The translations under genes and the position numbers were made by a program. This document shows, in pieces, positions 1 to 10,940 of a stretch of 64,000 bases of DNA. Source of the DNA: Mycoplasma parvum str. Indiana (GTDB lineage Bacteria; Bacillota_I; Bacilli_A; Mycoplasmatales; Mycoplasmoidaceae); the NCBI RefSeq assembly GCF_000477415.1, contig NC_022575.1, positions 124,001-188,000 of the forward strand, written 5' to 3'. Within the stretch, counting starts at the first letter, position 1. Each line of letters starts with the position of its first letter. The notes under the pieces were generated by a model, which made no database searches, had not been told where the DNA came from, and saw only the letters and a program-made list of their open reading frames with translations.

Positions 1-1223
1 ACCAAAATGAGAATTTGTTATATGAAAAATTTCCAGCAGAAGAAGTAGAAAAAAATAAAGCTTATAGAGAGTTTTGACAACCACATAACTTTGAACGAAA
101 GAATTGAGATTCTACTAAAAGTGAGCAAATTGAACAAAAGATAAGAGATTATACAGTAGCTTTAAAACATCGTTGTTCTTGCGCTGCTGGAACTGGTTGA
201 ATATTAGATTATGAATGACCAGAAGATGGAACATATCCTACAAAGTGATTTATTGCAACTAATGCACATGTATTTGAAAGATTTAATTTTTCTGATACTA
301 AAGAAGATAATTTTGGTCAAGTTCTTCCCCAAAGTTGTACTCTAGTAAAAGCTTCTCCAAATTCATTTCAACTAGGAGTATTTAAAGAAACAGTTGATGA
401 AAATCAAAATAAAAAACTTGAAGGAGTGAATGTTAAATCAACAAAATTGTTTTATTCAGCGAGAAATCACTTAGGAGATTCAGTCATTAAAAGTTCAGTT
501 AGTTCTGATGATTATTTTCATGACTTTATAGTTTTGGAAGTAGTTTTTAATGACCAATATGATGCTAAGATGGCTACAGATGACTTTCACGGGAAATACG
601 GGATAGGAAATAAAAAACCTATAAATCTTTTTCATAATGGAATTACAGAGAGTGAAGAAAATTTTTTTAAGGAAAAAACTTACAACACCGCTTACTATGT
701 TGGGGGATTTCCGAAGCTTAGGGGAGATTTTATGACGTTTAATCATAAAGTTAATGAATTTAAACATAAAGCCGCTACTTTAAGTCAAAAAACACTTCAT
801 TTCGACTTACAAAGACGAGATGAAGGGAAAAGAGCTCTTAGAGGTATAGAGGATTCTCCTTTTAGTATGTCTTGGGGAAAAACAAAAAAACAAGATATAA
901 CAGGTTTTTATTATTGAATAGATCGAATAAATATTGGTGCTGGAGGATCAGGAGCTATGGTAGTAGATGAAAACGAAAACTTATTAGGTCTTTATTCTCT
1001 TGCTTGAACTTGGGAGGAAGACTTGGGAGGAGTTCAACCTATTCGGTCTCATAGTTTAGATTTGTCTAAAGATAGAAAAACCCCTAAATTTGATTTAATT
1101 AGAGGTATTAAAGATTCTGGAGGGCAAACTTCTTCATATAAAAGCCAGTTGGATAAATATTATGAAGGTAAAAAGACATTCTTGAGGGAAAAACAATCTG
1201 AACAATTTAATAGTTCTTTTTAA
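1..1223 (+). CDS. DUF31-type serine protease, 5' end outside window
   Basis: Partial gene; the reading frame is open from base 3 to the TAA at 1221-1223, with several TGA read as Trp. It contains a trypsin-like core: CAAGTGW and then IATNAHVF with the candidate catalytic His codon at 267, and GAGGSGAMVV with the candidate catalytic Ser at 948. The same blocks, in the same order, occur in the complete paralogue at 52260-54254. The family (Mycoplasma DUF31 peptidases, which include the immunoglobulin protease MIP) is exported or surface-anchored. The substrate cannot be told from sequence. Two small membrane-protein genes follow on the same strand. Confidence 0.88.
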
Positions 1224-1299
1224 AAAAATAATTAATGATAATGAAAGCAGGAACAATGCAAAATTTTTTGAATAGACTTAAAAAAGAAAAAGTTTAAAA

Positions 1300-1809
1300 A
1301 TGACTAATATATCTTTATTTGGGATTTTGTTTGCAAGTGTATCTTTGGTTGGTGGCGGAGGATATGTAGCTTCTATGTATCTTTCTGAAAATGGTTTGAA
1401 TTCAAATTCAAACTCAAAGAATTTATATTCTCCTGAAATAAATGAAGAAGTAAAAGAAGAATTAGATCATGCTGGAAAAAAATTAATTTGACAATCAGTT
1501 TATAAAGGAAAAAACAATAATAAAAAAGAGTGTTTAGGTGCTATAGAAAGTGAAGAAAAAAAGCAAAAAATAGGAATAATAAGTTGTAATTCTACAGATT
1601 GAATGAGAAAAATTGTAAATGATAATAGCAAAGTAGATGGTATGTGAATGACTGGTGATAGAACATGAATTGATAAAGCCCAAGAGTCTGGTTTAATAAA
1701 AAAAGAATATGGAAGTAGTTATTTCTTTGAAAAAGGATTAAAAGAGCCTCAATGTAGACCTATAGGGCAAGGAGATAACTTAGTTGATATAGATTGTGAT
1801 TTTTTATAG
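1300..1809 (+). CDS. small membrane-anchored protein, paralogue of next gene
   Basis: 169 aa from ATG to TAG with five internal TGA-Trp codons. One N-terminal hydrophobic segment (about residues 5-27, Gly-rich GGGGYVAS) is followed by a polar Ser/Asn/Glu region and a Cys-containing C-terminus. It lies 76 nt after the protease stop and 10 nt before the next gene, which has the same N-terminal pattern, so the two are probably co-expressed duplicates. No function recognised. No Shine-Dalgarno is visible upstream. Confidence 0.7.
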
Positions 1810-1819
1810 ATAATCTATA

Positions 1820-2215
1820 ATGCCTCATATAACTCCTATTTTGGGAATTATTTTTACCGGTTTTTCTCTTGGAGGTGGAGCTTATGTCGCTTCTAAGTAT
1901 TTATCAAGCAATAAAAATAAAGAAGTAGTAAATAATTATCAACAAGAAAGGAATTCCAGACAAGTTATAAAAGTTAATGATGGTGGAGAGAATACTCCTA
2001 AAGAAAAAGATATTTTGTGAGAATTGTATTATAAAGGAAATAATGAATCAATAGATGAAGTTTTAGGGATGGAATTGAAGAATAAAGATTATAAAAGCAA
2101 TAAATTTTGAGAGAAAAATAAAGGATTAGAAGATTTGAATGGTAATGGTTGCGATTTTGTTAGTGAAAATGGCGAAGCCAAAATAAATTGTGATCTTGAT
2201 TTATTAGAAGAGTAG
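1820..2215 (+). CDS. small membrane-anchored protein
   Basis: 131 aa, ATG to TAG. The N-terminus (ILGIIF....SLGGGAYVAS.YLS) matches the preceding gene, followed by a charged Asn/Lys/Glu-rich domain and a C-terminus with two Cys (NGCDFV, INCDLD) as in the neighbour. Probably a tandem duplicate anchored by one transmembrane segment. An unassigned stretch follows. Confidence 0.65.
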
Positions 2216-2749
2216 AATCACAACTTCATTAATAAAAATTCATTAGGGACTGGAGGAGAAAAAAAGAATTTATTTTTTTACTCTTTTTTGCTGCTAAAAG
2301 GCACCCAAATTATTTATATAATTCTTATTCTTTGTTAACTGTGAAAGTGAAATTTAATGTTAAAAATTTATAAAAGAAAATTTGAGATAAGGAATTACAC
2401 TTTTGTAATTTCTTTTTGTTTTTCTAAAAATTTTTGATTTTGGATAAAATAATATTTTTTTATTTTTTTAAAAAAATTTTGAACTATCAAATTAAAAAAG
2501 ATTTAGAACCTAAAGAGAATAAACAAGTTAAAAAATTTAAATTTTTTAAGAAAAAATAAAGATATAAAAATTAAACTTGGAAAAATTTTAAATATTTTTA
2601 TCTCAAAAATAAAAAAATTTTGCGATAAGTTAGAAAAAATAGAAGAGGAGACCAGAGAAAACAGAAAATACAAAATATTTCAACTTAAACAAAGAAAAAT
2701 TCAGATTTTAAAAGAAAAATCTTAATTAAATTTGCAATAGTTTTGGATT
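2216..2749. other. AT-rich stretch without a convincing gene
   Basis: About 530 bases. Only short Lys/Phe-rich open stretches occur, for example roughly 2556-2725, which encodes a basic 40-50 aa peptide without ATG. The string AAAGATATAAAAATTAA near 2558 recurs near 4326. It could hold remnants of the small KKMSY membrane-protein genes, but nothing is firm. Confidence 0.4.
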
Positions 2750-2776
2750 AAAAAGAGGCATTAATGCCTCTTTTTT
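2750..2776 (-). terminator. intrinsic terminator of trpS
   Basis: Perfect inverted repeat AAAAAGAGGCATT/AATGCCTCTTTTT with T-runs, 14 nt past the trpS stop on the minus strand. Symmetric, so it could also stop plus-strand transcription. Confidence 0.85.
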
Positions 2777-2790
2777 GGTTTTTCTTTAAA

Positions 2791-3828
2791 TTAATTTACT
2801 AATTTAGAGTAAATAAATTCCAATTTAGCTTTAGCTTTTTCTCTAAGAATATTTGCATTTTCTTCTAGTAATTTATTTATTTCAGAAAGATTGTCACTTA
2901 TTTCTTTGTATTTTTCTTGTTTATCAGCAAGAAAATCAATTATTACTTTTGCAATAATTTCTTTTAAGCTTTTGTAATTTAGTTCTTTAAGCTCTTCAAA
3001 AGCTTTATCTATAGATAAATCATTTAGAGAAGCATAAATATTTAAGAGATTGTATATTCCAGCTTGATCATTTTTATCCAGCTTGATCAAATTAAAAGAA
3101 TCTGTCTTAGCTTGCATTACTTTTCTTTTTATTTCTTCTGGAGAATCAGAAATAAAAATAATTCCATTTTTATTTTCAGTACTTTTAGACATTTTTTTCA
3201 ATGGATCTACAAGATCCATTATTTTTAAATAATTGGAATTAATATCCAAAGCTTTAAGTTTATTGGGAAATATCTTAAAAGAATAAAGTCTATTTATTCT
3301 TTCTTTTAATTCAGAACAAAGTTCTAAATGTTGAATTTGATCTTCCCCAACAGAAAGATATTCTGCATCATAAAGAAGAATATCTGCAGCCATCAATACA
3401 GGATATACTAGAACCCCAAAAAGTGCTGGCTCAGTTCCATTGGCTTCTTTAAATTTGTTCATTAAAAATTTATATTGAGTCATTAATTTAAGCTCTCCCA
3501 ATCTGGAATGAGTCAATAAAAAATAAAATAACTCTAAATGTTCAGCTTTTAAATCTGACTGAAGAACAATTTTTGTGTACTTTGGATTTACACCTAAAGC
3601 GATAGCTCATTTAACTAACTCTAAACTTCTTTCCCTTATCTCCTTAAAAGAAATTTTTTGAAGAGATAAGGGAATAGTATAAGCATGAAGATCTGCTATT
3701 AATAAGATGGATTCATATTTTTCTTGATTTTTTATTAAAGGCAGTAATGAACCTATATAGTTTCCTATAGTCAAACAAGAAGTAGGTTGAATTCCACAAA
3801 TCAAAACAGGCTTCTTTTTTTCCTCCAT
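2791..3828 (-). CDS. trpS: tryptophanyl-tRNA synthetase
   Basis: 345 aa class I synthetase that charges tRNA-Trp, here needed for UGG and UGA codons. The ATP-binding signature region PTSCLTIGNYIG lies at about residues 15-26 and KMSKS at about 212-216. GEDQIQHLEL and YPVLMAADILLYDA are typical TrpRS blocks. One in-frame TGA (codon 74) is Trp; under the standard code the gene would look broken. Start ATG at 3828. Length fits the bacterial family. It stands alone on the minus strand between plus-strand accessory genes. The usual PSG before the signature is PTS here. Confidence 0.97.
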
Positions 3829-3923
3829 ATATAGTTATTTCCCTATTTTTTTATCTAAAATTAGACTCGCTTTAAAAATAAAAAATGGAAAATTTAATAA
3901 ATTTATAAATATTTAATAGAAAT

Positions 3924-3956
3924 AAAAATAGACTTTAGTTTTTAAAGTCTATTTTT
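3924..3956. terminator. hairpin in the trpS leader / intergenic region
   Basis: Perfect 13-bp stem AAAAATAGACTTT...AAAGTCTATTTTT with T-runs on both strands, 96 nt upstream of the trpS ATG and 36 nt upstream of the plus-strand small gene. It could be an attenuator of trpS or a boundary terminator. No T-box motif was seen on the minus strand. Confidence 0.6.
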
Positions 3957-3991
3957 ATTTTTCAAAAAATTAGGCAAATTATTTATTTAAT

Positions 3992-4219
3992 TTAAAATGG
4001 CCTCAATTAACAGATGGTACAAGAATAACTTTATATGTATGTTCTGTGTGTTTCTTGTTATGATTTTTGTTTGAATGATGAAGGTATCGCAAGAAAATGA
4101 ATTACAAAGATTTTTTAATATATTTTCTAAAAACCTTAGAGAATTTATTTTCTAAATTAAAAAATAATTTTGTAAAGGTATTTTCATCTTCTCCCAGAAA
4201 GAAAACAATTGATTTTTAA
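3992..4219 (+). CDS. small KKMSY-type membrane protein, non-ATG start
   Basis: About 75 aa, open from TTA 3992 to TAA 4217-4219, with three TGA-Trp. The pattern is a hydrophobic segment, then EWWRYRKKMNYKDFLIYF, then a Lys/Ser-rich tail. It aligns with the genes at 13515 (ELWRDYKKMSYINFLKYL) and 15221 (FRSLKKMSYREFLSYLL). No ATG precedes the membrane segment in frame, so the start is uncertain (TTA at 3992 or GTA/ATA further on). A shorter ATG start at 4097 would delete the membrane part. Function unknown. Confidence 0.55.
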
Positions 4220-4419
4220 AAAAGTAAAACCAATTAAAACTAGATTAATTAGAAAAAATCGAATAATATTTGAAAAAAATCTCTATTAAAAAGAATATAA
4301 AAAATTAGAAAATGTGCGCCAAAAAAGATATAAAAATTAAATTAAAAAAATTAAAAGGAATTTAAAGTCCTTTAGGGTTTAAAAAAGTAGGATTAATTTA
4401 AAAAATTAAGAGAATGAGT

Positions 4420-4656
4420 TTAATTAGAAGATTTGACTGTCACTAAAGCTTCTACTGCATTTTCGCTAAGAGATAAAGAATTAGAAGGGGGAAAATCAAG
4501 CAGTGTTGAATTTGGCTTAAGGATATATCTATTGTCAGGGTGAGGCAAGGTAACTTGACTTGATTTTGATGCTGATGAAAATGGGGGATGGGATAATATA
4601 GCAGCTATGATAGTTGAAATAAAACCAAATGAGGCGAATGCGAGAGGAAAAGTCAA
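4420..4656 (-). CDS. short secreted protein (SKHPL-like family), divergent from next gene
   Basis: 78 aa, TTG start, stop TAA. The hydrophobic N-terminus (FGFISTIIAAILSHPPF) looks like a signal peptide and is followed by a Ser/Pro-rich chain. Size, signal and position match three other minus-strand short genes (30863, 32305 and 42923), each placed head-to-head with a CPxGG gene. Sequence similarity to those is weak, so membership rests mostly on context. It starts 23 nt from the plus-strand ATG at 4680. Confidence 0.5.
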   Translation of the reverse strand: MTFPLAFASFGFISTIIAAILSHPPFSSASKSSQVTLPHPDNRYILKPNSTLLDFPPSNSLSLSENAVEALVTVKSSN

Positions 4657-4679
4657 GTTAACTAAATAAGATTTTAAAG

Positions 4680-5777
4680 ATGAGTTGAAAGTGAATTATA
4701 ACAGTTCTTGGAATTCCAGTCGGCGCTAATCTCAGTATACTTTTGCCAAGAGTTGATGGAATTTATATTGGAGATGAAAAAATAAAGGTAAATGCAGAAC
4801 AAATAAAAGATAAAGAATTTAGTGGAGAAAAAAAGTTAACGACAATTGCAGGAGTGGAAGTGGAAAATAAAGTAGGGAAGCCTAAGGTTGAAATTTGGCT
4901 TCCTTGCATTAGTGGAGATTTTGTAGGGAGTTGAATGAAAAATTGGGGACTTGATCCCAAGAGAAAAGTGATAAAACAAGCATCTGGTGAGTTGAATGAT
5001 ATTATGAAAGACGCAGCCAATATTATATTTGGTTGTGGTAATTGATTTAAATCTGTCGTTAATGAGAGAAAATTGGAAGTATTGAAAAAGAAAATGGAAT
5101 CAATAAGTGTTCAAGAAAAACAAAGAAGTTCCAATTCAAAAGAAATAAAAATGGGTTTTGATATTAATGTTGAGATAAATTCTCTATTAGAAGAGTCTGC
5201 TAGTTATATTATTGAAGGTGTTAGCCTTAAATTTAAGGAGAAAAAATTAGGAAAAACAGAAAATTATGCAAAAATACAAGAAAGTATGAAGAATAAATTA
5301 TTGGAAAGTATTAAGTCAGTATTAAGGGAAGGAAGATGAAGTAAAAACAGTTTAAATAAAAAGAACTTAGAAAGTGAATTTCAACATTCAGCTCGATATG
5401 TCACTGAGACCAATGCTGAAAATGTTGAATTGCGAAAGGAATTAGAAAAATGTGGTCAGAAATGCCTCTTAAATGGGGGTGGTGGAGTGGGAATTTCTTG
5501 AAATCCTGATATAAGAAAAAAGGGCGGAGCTGGTTGGTTTGAAGAAAAATTGAATAGTCAATTAACTAGCAATTTTGATATGGCTCTAGGTGATGCCTTA
5601 AAAAGCATGTGATTCAATTGAGTTGATTTAAGAGTAATAATTGAGAGGGAATTAATGAGAAGACTTATTGATAAATCAACAAAAGAACTAAATAGTAAAG
5701 CAGCTAAGTTGTGTCATATGGGTAAGTGAGGATTTGTTTGTCCTGAGGGAGGATTAATTTGGGAGAAATTAAATTAA
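4680..5777 (+). CDS. CPxGG-family exported protein
   Basis: 365 aa, ATG (MSWKWIITVLGIPVGANLS), with an N-terminal membrane/signal segment at residues 4-22. The family is defined here by a CxxGD[FL] block near residue 75-85 (LPCISGDFVGSW) and a C-terminal C-x5-C-P-x-G-G-[LV]-I end (GFVCPEGGLIWEKLN). Several TGA are Trp. Ten more members lie at 31084-44288. This is the only member with an ATG start, which fixes where starts should align in the others. No function recognised; export is inferred. Confidence 0.85.
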
Positions 5778-5822
5778 AGACATTCTTAAATTAATATTTG
5801 TGGTCAAAATTCAAATAATTTA

Positions 5823-7676
5823 ATGAAAAAAGTACAAGAACAGAAGAATTTGGAACAAAAACTCTGAAAAATTTGTGATAATTTTAGAGCTAATTTAAAT
5901 TTACAGGCAAATGAATATTATTTGCCTGTTTTAGGTTTAATATTCCTTAAATATATGTACATCAGCTTTGAAAAAGCTGAGCAAGAAATTATGAAAAATA
6001 GACCAGTTAGAAATGGAGTTGTTTTGCCCCCAGATAAAGATGATTTCAAAAGTAAAGGGGCAATTATGCTTCCAAAGGAAGCTCAGTGAAAATGAATTTT
6101 AGCAATATCTGATAAAAATATTAGCTCTGAAGAGCTTAAGAATAAAGATGGAGAGGAAATGAATAGTTTGGGAGAAATTTTAGATAATGCGATGGCAATT
6201 ATTGAAAAGGAGACTAGTAAGTTAGATAAAGTGCCTCTTAGAGAATATCATAAATTAACTGATGATATTCTTAGAGGATTATTAAAAACCTTTGAGAATG
6301 AAGAAATTCCTACAGAAGTAGATAAATTAGGGGAAATTTATGAATATTTCCTAGGTAAGTTTTCTTTAGGCTTCAAAAATAATGAGGGAGTATTTTTTAC
6401 TCCTGAATCTTTAGTGAATATGATAGTTAATATTTTGGAGCCTACAAAAGGAAAAGTATTAGATCCAGCTTGCGGAAGTGGAGGTATGTTCGTCAGAATT
6501 AAACAATATATGGATAAACATAAATTAGATTGCAATAAATTAATAACCTTTTATGGTCATGAAAAAATTAGTAATAATGCTAGGTTATGTTTAATGAACA
6601 TTCTTATTAGACAACTAATGAATAGTCAAATAGCTTATGGAAATGAAGCCAATACTTATTATTGCGATCCTTTTAAATTAGATGGAAAATGTGATTATGT
6701 TCTTTCAAATCCACCTTTTAATGTTGATGGAGTAATTGCTGAAAAAGCTAGTAAAGCTGGTAGATTACCTTTTGGACTTCCCGAAATAAGTAAAGAAGCA
6801 ATAAAAAGCGCCAATTTCCTTTGGATTTCTTATTTTTATTCTTATTTAAATGAAACTGGCAAAGCTGGCTTTGTTATGCCTTCTATTTCTTTAGGGGGAA
6901 CTATTGATAAAAAAATTAGAGAGGAATTAGTTGAAACTAAACATATCGATTTAATAATGAATGTTGCTCCTAAATTTTTTCAAAGTGGCTTTAAAGGGGG
7001 TTGTTCTTTATGATTTTTGAATAAACAAAAATCTAAAGAACAGGCAGAAAAAATATTATTTATTGATGCTTCACACTATTACACTTCTGAAAGTACTTCA
7101 CAAAATACTTGAAGTGAATGACAATCTAAAAATTTAATAGCAATTGTTCAACTTTACAGAGGTCAAATAAATAAATATCAAGAATTATTAAAAGAATATG
7201 AAGTTGTTTTGGAAGAATATTCTAAAGAATTTTCATTGGAAAACAATAATAAAAATTATTTATCTTCTCTTGAAATGAAAAGAGAAGAATTATTTAAAGA
7301 TAGTGAAATAGCTATTTCTAATGCTCCAAAAAAAGATAGAAATAAAGTAAAGCAAGAATGAAATGAAAGACAAGAAAGTCTTGATGAGGCAATCTCAATT
7401 TCCAAAGAGTACAACTGAATTTATTCCAAATTTGGAAATGGAGAATATAAAGATATTTCGGGAATTTGCAGGGCTGTAGATATTAAAGAAGTTAGAGAGA
7501 ATAATTATTCTTTAGTGCCTGGAATTTACGTCGGCTCTGAAGAAGAGGAAATGGAAGATGATGAAAGTTTTATGAAGAGAATGGATGAAATTCACAAAGA
7601 ATTAGCCTCTTTAGAAAAAGAATCTAGTGAATTAATGGATCGAATTCAAAGGAATGTCTCTTTATGAAGAAAATAA
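5823..7676 (+). CDS. hsdM: type I restriction-modification system, methyltransferase subunit
   Basis: 617 aa, ATG at 5823, stop TAA. N6-adenine methyltransferase that uses S-adenosylmethionine. Motif I (DPACGSGGMF) begins at about residue 214 and the catalytic SNPPF at about 295-299. The helical N-terminal HsdM domain precedes them. The C-terminus is Glu/Lys-rich. The last 23 nt overlap hsdR, which implies translational coupling. The matching specificity genes are not adjacent but 16 kb downstream (27104-29477). No Shine-Dalgarno before the ATG. Confidence 0.96.
5903..5929 (+). promoter_or_regulatory. inverted repeat inside the start of hsdM
   Basis: ACAGGCAAAT...ATTTGCCTGT, a perfect 10-bp stem with a 7-nt loop followed by TTTT, about 27 codons into hsdM. 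It may be an attenuator or only a coding coincidence. Confidence 0.35.
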
Positions 7677-10600
7677 TTTGTCTCAGTTTAATGAGAAAGA
7701 ATTAACTGAGATTTCGGCTTTACAGGAATTAGAAAAATTAGGTTGAAACTGAAAAAAAGCTAATGAAATTTGCAGAAAGAGTGAAAAGTCTGTTTTATCC
7801 TATGAAGAGCTTAGAAATTCTCTAAAAAAATTAAATTCTTGAATTAATGAAGAACAAATAAAAGAAGCTATTCAGCGCCTCGAAAGAGGCACTGATCAAG
7901 ATTTCTCCTTATCTCTTAACAAGGAAAAATATTACTTAATAAGAGATGGAATAGATGTAACCGTCAAGGATAAGGGAATAAATTCCACAAGACGAGCAAA
8001 AGTTGTTGATTTTAAATATCCAGAAAATAATTCTTTTACTGTTGTTGATCAATTAGGAATTAAAAATGCAGGAAATACTGAATATTCTTGCAGAACAGAT
8101 CTTGTTGGTTTTGTAAATGGAATTCCACTATTATTTGTGGAATTTAAAGCTCACTATATTTCTGTTGAAGAAGGATATACAAAGAATTACAAAAAATATT
8201 TAAAGCAAATACCTCAATTATTTGCTTATAACGCTTTTTGTGTATTTTCTAATGGAAGAGAAACAAAAGTTGGCGCTGTTGGGAGTGAGTATGAGTTTTT
8301 TAATGATTGAAATAGATTGAAAGAAGAAGATATTGGAAATACTGATATTTCCATTTTTTTGAGAGGAGCATGCAATAAACAGAATTTCTTAGATTTATTT
8401 GAAAATTTCATTTTGTTTTCCAAATCAAATGAAACAATTTACAAGGTTATTGCGAGAAATCACCAATTTTTAGGTGTTAATAAAGCTTTTGAAAATTATA
8501 AAAATAGAAAAAACAATGATGGTTTAATAGGTACTTTTTGACATACTCAAGGAAGTGGAAAGAGTCTTTCAATGTTATTTTTGGCAGAAAAGATCAAAAG
8601 AAAATGTGAAGGTTTATCTCCACTTTTCATAATTCTTTTAGATAGAAAAGAATTGGAAAACCAAATTTATGACACTTTTTTATCTTTTGGTGTTTTAGGA
8701 GCCAATTTAAATTGCAAAATTGACAGTAAAAAGGAATTAGAAGAAAAAATCAAAGAAAATCATTCTTATGTATTTTCTTTGATTCATAAATTTTTACAAT
8801 ACTCTACAACTCCCATCAATACCGAAAAAGAGATAGTAATTATTGTTGATGAAGCGCATAGATCTCAATATGGAAAAATGTCTGTCGCAATGTATAGATT
8901 TTTACCAAAAGCTTCAAGAATAGGTTTTACGGCTACCCCTCTTTTCAAACATGAAGAAATAACAGCTAAACACTTTGGCGATTATATTTCTATTTATGAT
9001 TTCACAAAAGCTATAAATGATGGAATAACAGTTGATTTAATTTTTTTAAATAGAGCTTGCAAAGTTAAAGATATTGAAAATCCACAAATTAATGAGGATT
9101 TTTATTTATTTAGAGAAAAAAATGAATTACCTAAAGATTGAAAATCTAATAAATATTTATGAATGAATGAGAATCGTTTGAGAAATAATGCAAAAGATTT
9201 TGTCTCTTTTTATTCAGAAAGATTTTTTGATTGAGAAGAAGCGATTCTAAGCTCTTCAAAAGAAAGCTCTTCAAAAGAAAGCTCTTCAAAAGAAAGCTCT
9301 TCAAAAGAAAGCTCTTCCTTTATAGGAAAAGCTTTATATGTATGTTTCAATAGAAGAGCTTGCATATTAATGAAAAATTTCGTTAAAGAATATTGAGATA
9401 AAGAAATTCAAAAATTAGAAGAATCATTAATTCATTACATTGATGAGGAGAAAGAGAAATTAAATATGAGAATTAAAAAAATGAAAGAAACTGAAATGGA
9501 AGTTGTATTTAGTAATGGAGATTTAAGAGAAGAGGAGATATATGAGTGTTATGGAGATGATATTGAAATTCCTGGAGAGAAAAGTGATTCAGACTTGAGA
9601 AAAATAGAAAATAATTTCAAAAATAAAAAGCACAAATTAAGAATTGTTTTTGTTTGTGCTATGTGACTTACAGGTTTTGATGTTAAGTGTTTAACTTTCT
9701 TGTTCTTAGATAAAGCTTTAGAGGCACATACATTAATGCAAGCCATAGCAAGACCAAATAGAAAAGATGTAGGAAAAGATAGAGCTTTTATTATTGACTA
9801 TTTAAATTGCTTAGCAGCATTTAAGAAAGCTTTAAGTACATGAGGAGTTTCTAGAAATTCAATATTATCAGCCACTAAAAAACCGGAAGAAATTATTGAT
9901 GAGATTTCTGAGTTAGTTTTAAAAATTGAACAATTTTTAAATAAATATGAAATTTCTTTAAAAAATCTCTTAATTGAACAAAATAAAGAGTTGAAAAGAG
10001 AAATGTTAAGAGAATTTAAAGAAAAGCTATTAAAAGATCATATAAGAAGTGAATTTAATGCTTATTGTTTAAAGCTTTTCAATGAATTGAAATATGTTGT
10101 AAAAAGTCAATTATCTGAAAAAATTTATGATAAATCTACTGCAATTAGAGCAATTTATAACCATCTGAATGCTACAAAAGAAATTAAAGGAAGTAGAAAT
10201 TGTGATGCAAATATTTTTCAAATACTAAAGCAATATCTTATTGTTGGCGAAAATGAAGAAAATTTACTAAAAGATATGAGTAATATTGAGATTAAAAAAG
10301 TTAGTTCTTTTGTGATTTATAAATCCAACAGAAAAGAAACTATTTTTGAAGATTTAAAGAATAGAATTTTTAAAAAAACTCAAGAAGTTTTAGATAAAAA
10401 TCCAACACTTATTAATTTTTTTAATGAATATAACAAATTGATTGAAAAATGAAATCAATCAATAGAGCCGACAGAATTAGAAAAAGTTTTTAATGATATG
10501 TTGGAGTTAAGTAAGCAAGTATGAAAAGAAGATGATAGATACAAAGAAGAAGGTTTTGAGCATGTATCAGAATTAACTCTTTCTGATATTTCTAAGAAAA

Positions 10601-10896
10601 CAATTTCTAATTCCGAAAAGGAAGAAGTAGATTCAGAATCAATTAAAACTTTCTCTAAAAAAGTTTTTAGAAAATTTAATGATTATTCACAAGAAGTTGA
10701 TAATCCTTTCGAAAAAGAAGTTACTTCTTCTGAAATAAAAACTATCTTAAAAAATATTATTTTTGCAGAATTTCCTATAGCATTAAATTCTGAAAAAACA
10801 AATATTTTGAGGGATTCTTTTTTTAATTATTTAAAAGAAAGCTTTAATAAAAAATGATTTTTTAAATCTAAGCATTTCGAAAGAAAAGGACTTTAA
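7654..10896 (+). CDS. hsdR: type I restriction endonuclease/translocase subunit
   Basis: 1080 aa. Start ATG 7654 overlaps the end of hsdM. Nuclease core of the PD-(D/E)xK type with VEFKA at about residue 162-166. Walker A HTQGSGKS around residue 298-305, DEAH box at 399-402 and FTATP after it identify the SF2 translocase. Cuts unmodified DNA after ATP-driven translocation together with HsdM and HsdS. Many TGA-Trp codons split it under the standard code. A 15-bp tandem repeat adds (SSSKE)n near residue 533. It looks intact from start to TAA. Confidence 0.96.
9251..9317 (+). repeat. 15-bp coding minisatellite in hsdR
   Basis: Four perfect copies of GCTCTTCAAAAGAAA plus a partial fifth, encoding repeated SSSKE. 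The unit is a multiple of three, so copy-number change alters length without shifting the frame. Confidence 0.95.
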
Positions 10897-10940
10897 TTCA
10901 AATTAATTAAAAAAAGCAAAGAAATACTTTCTTAAAAAAT

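Noticed and set aside
3829-4420. T-box riboswitch upstream of trpS
   Set aside because: A hairpin with T-run is present, but the conserved T-box sequence was not found on the minus strand.
9251-9317. CRISPR-like repeat
   Set aside because: Repeats are adjacent without spacers and are inside hsdR in frame.
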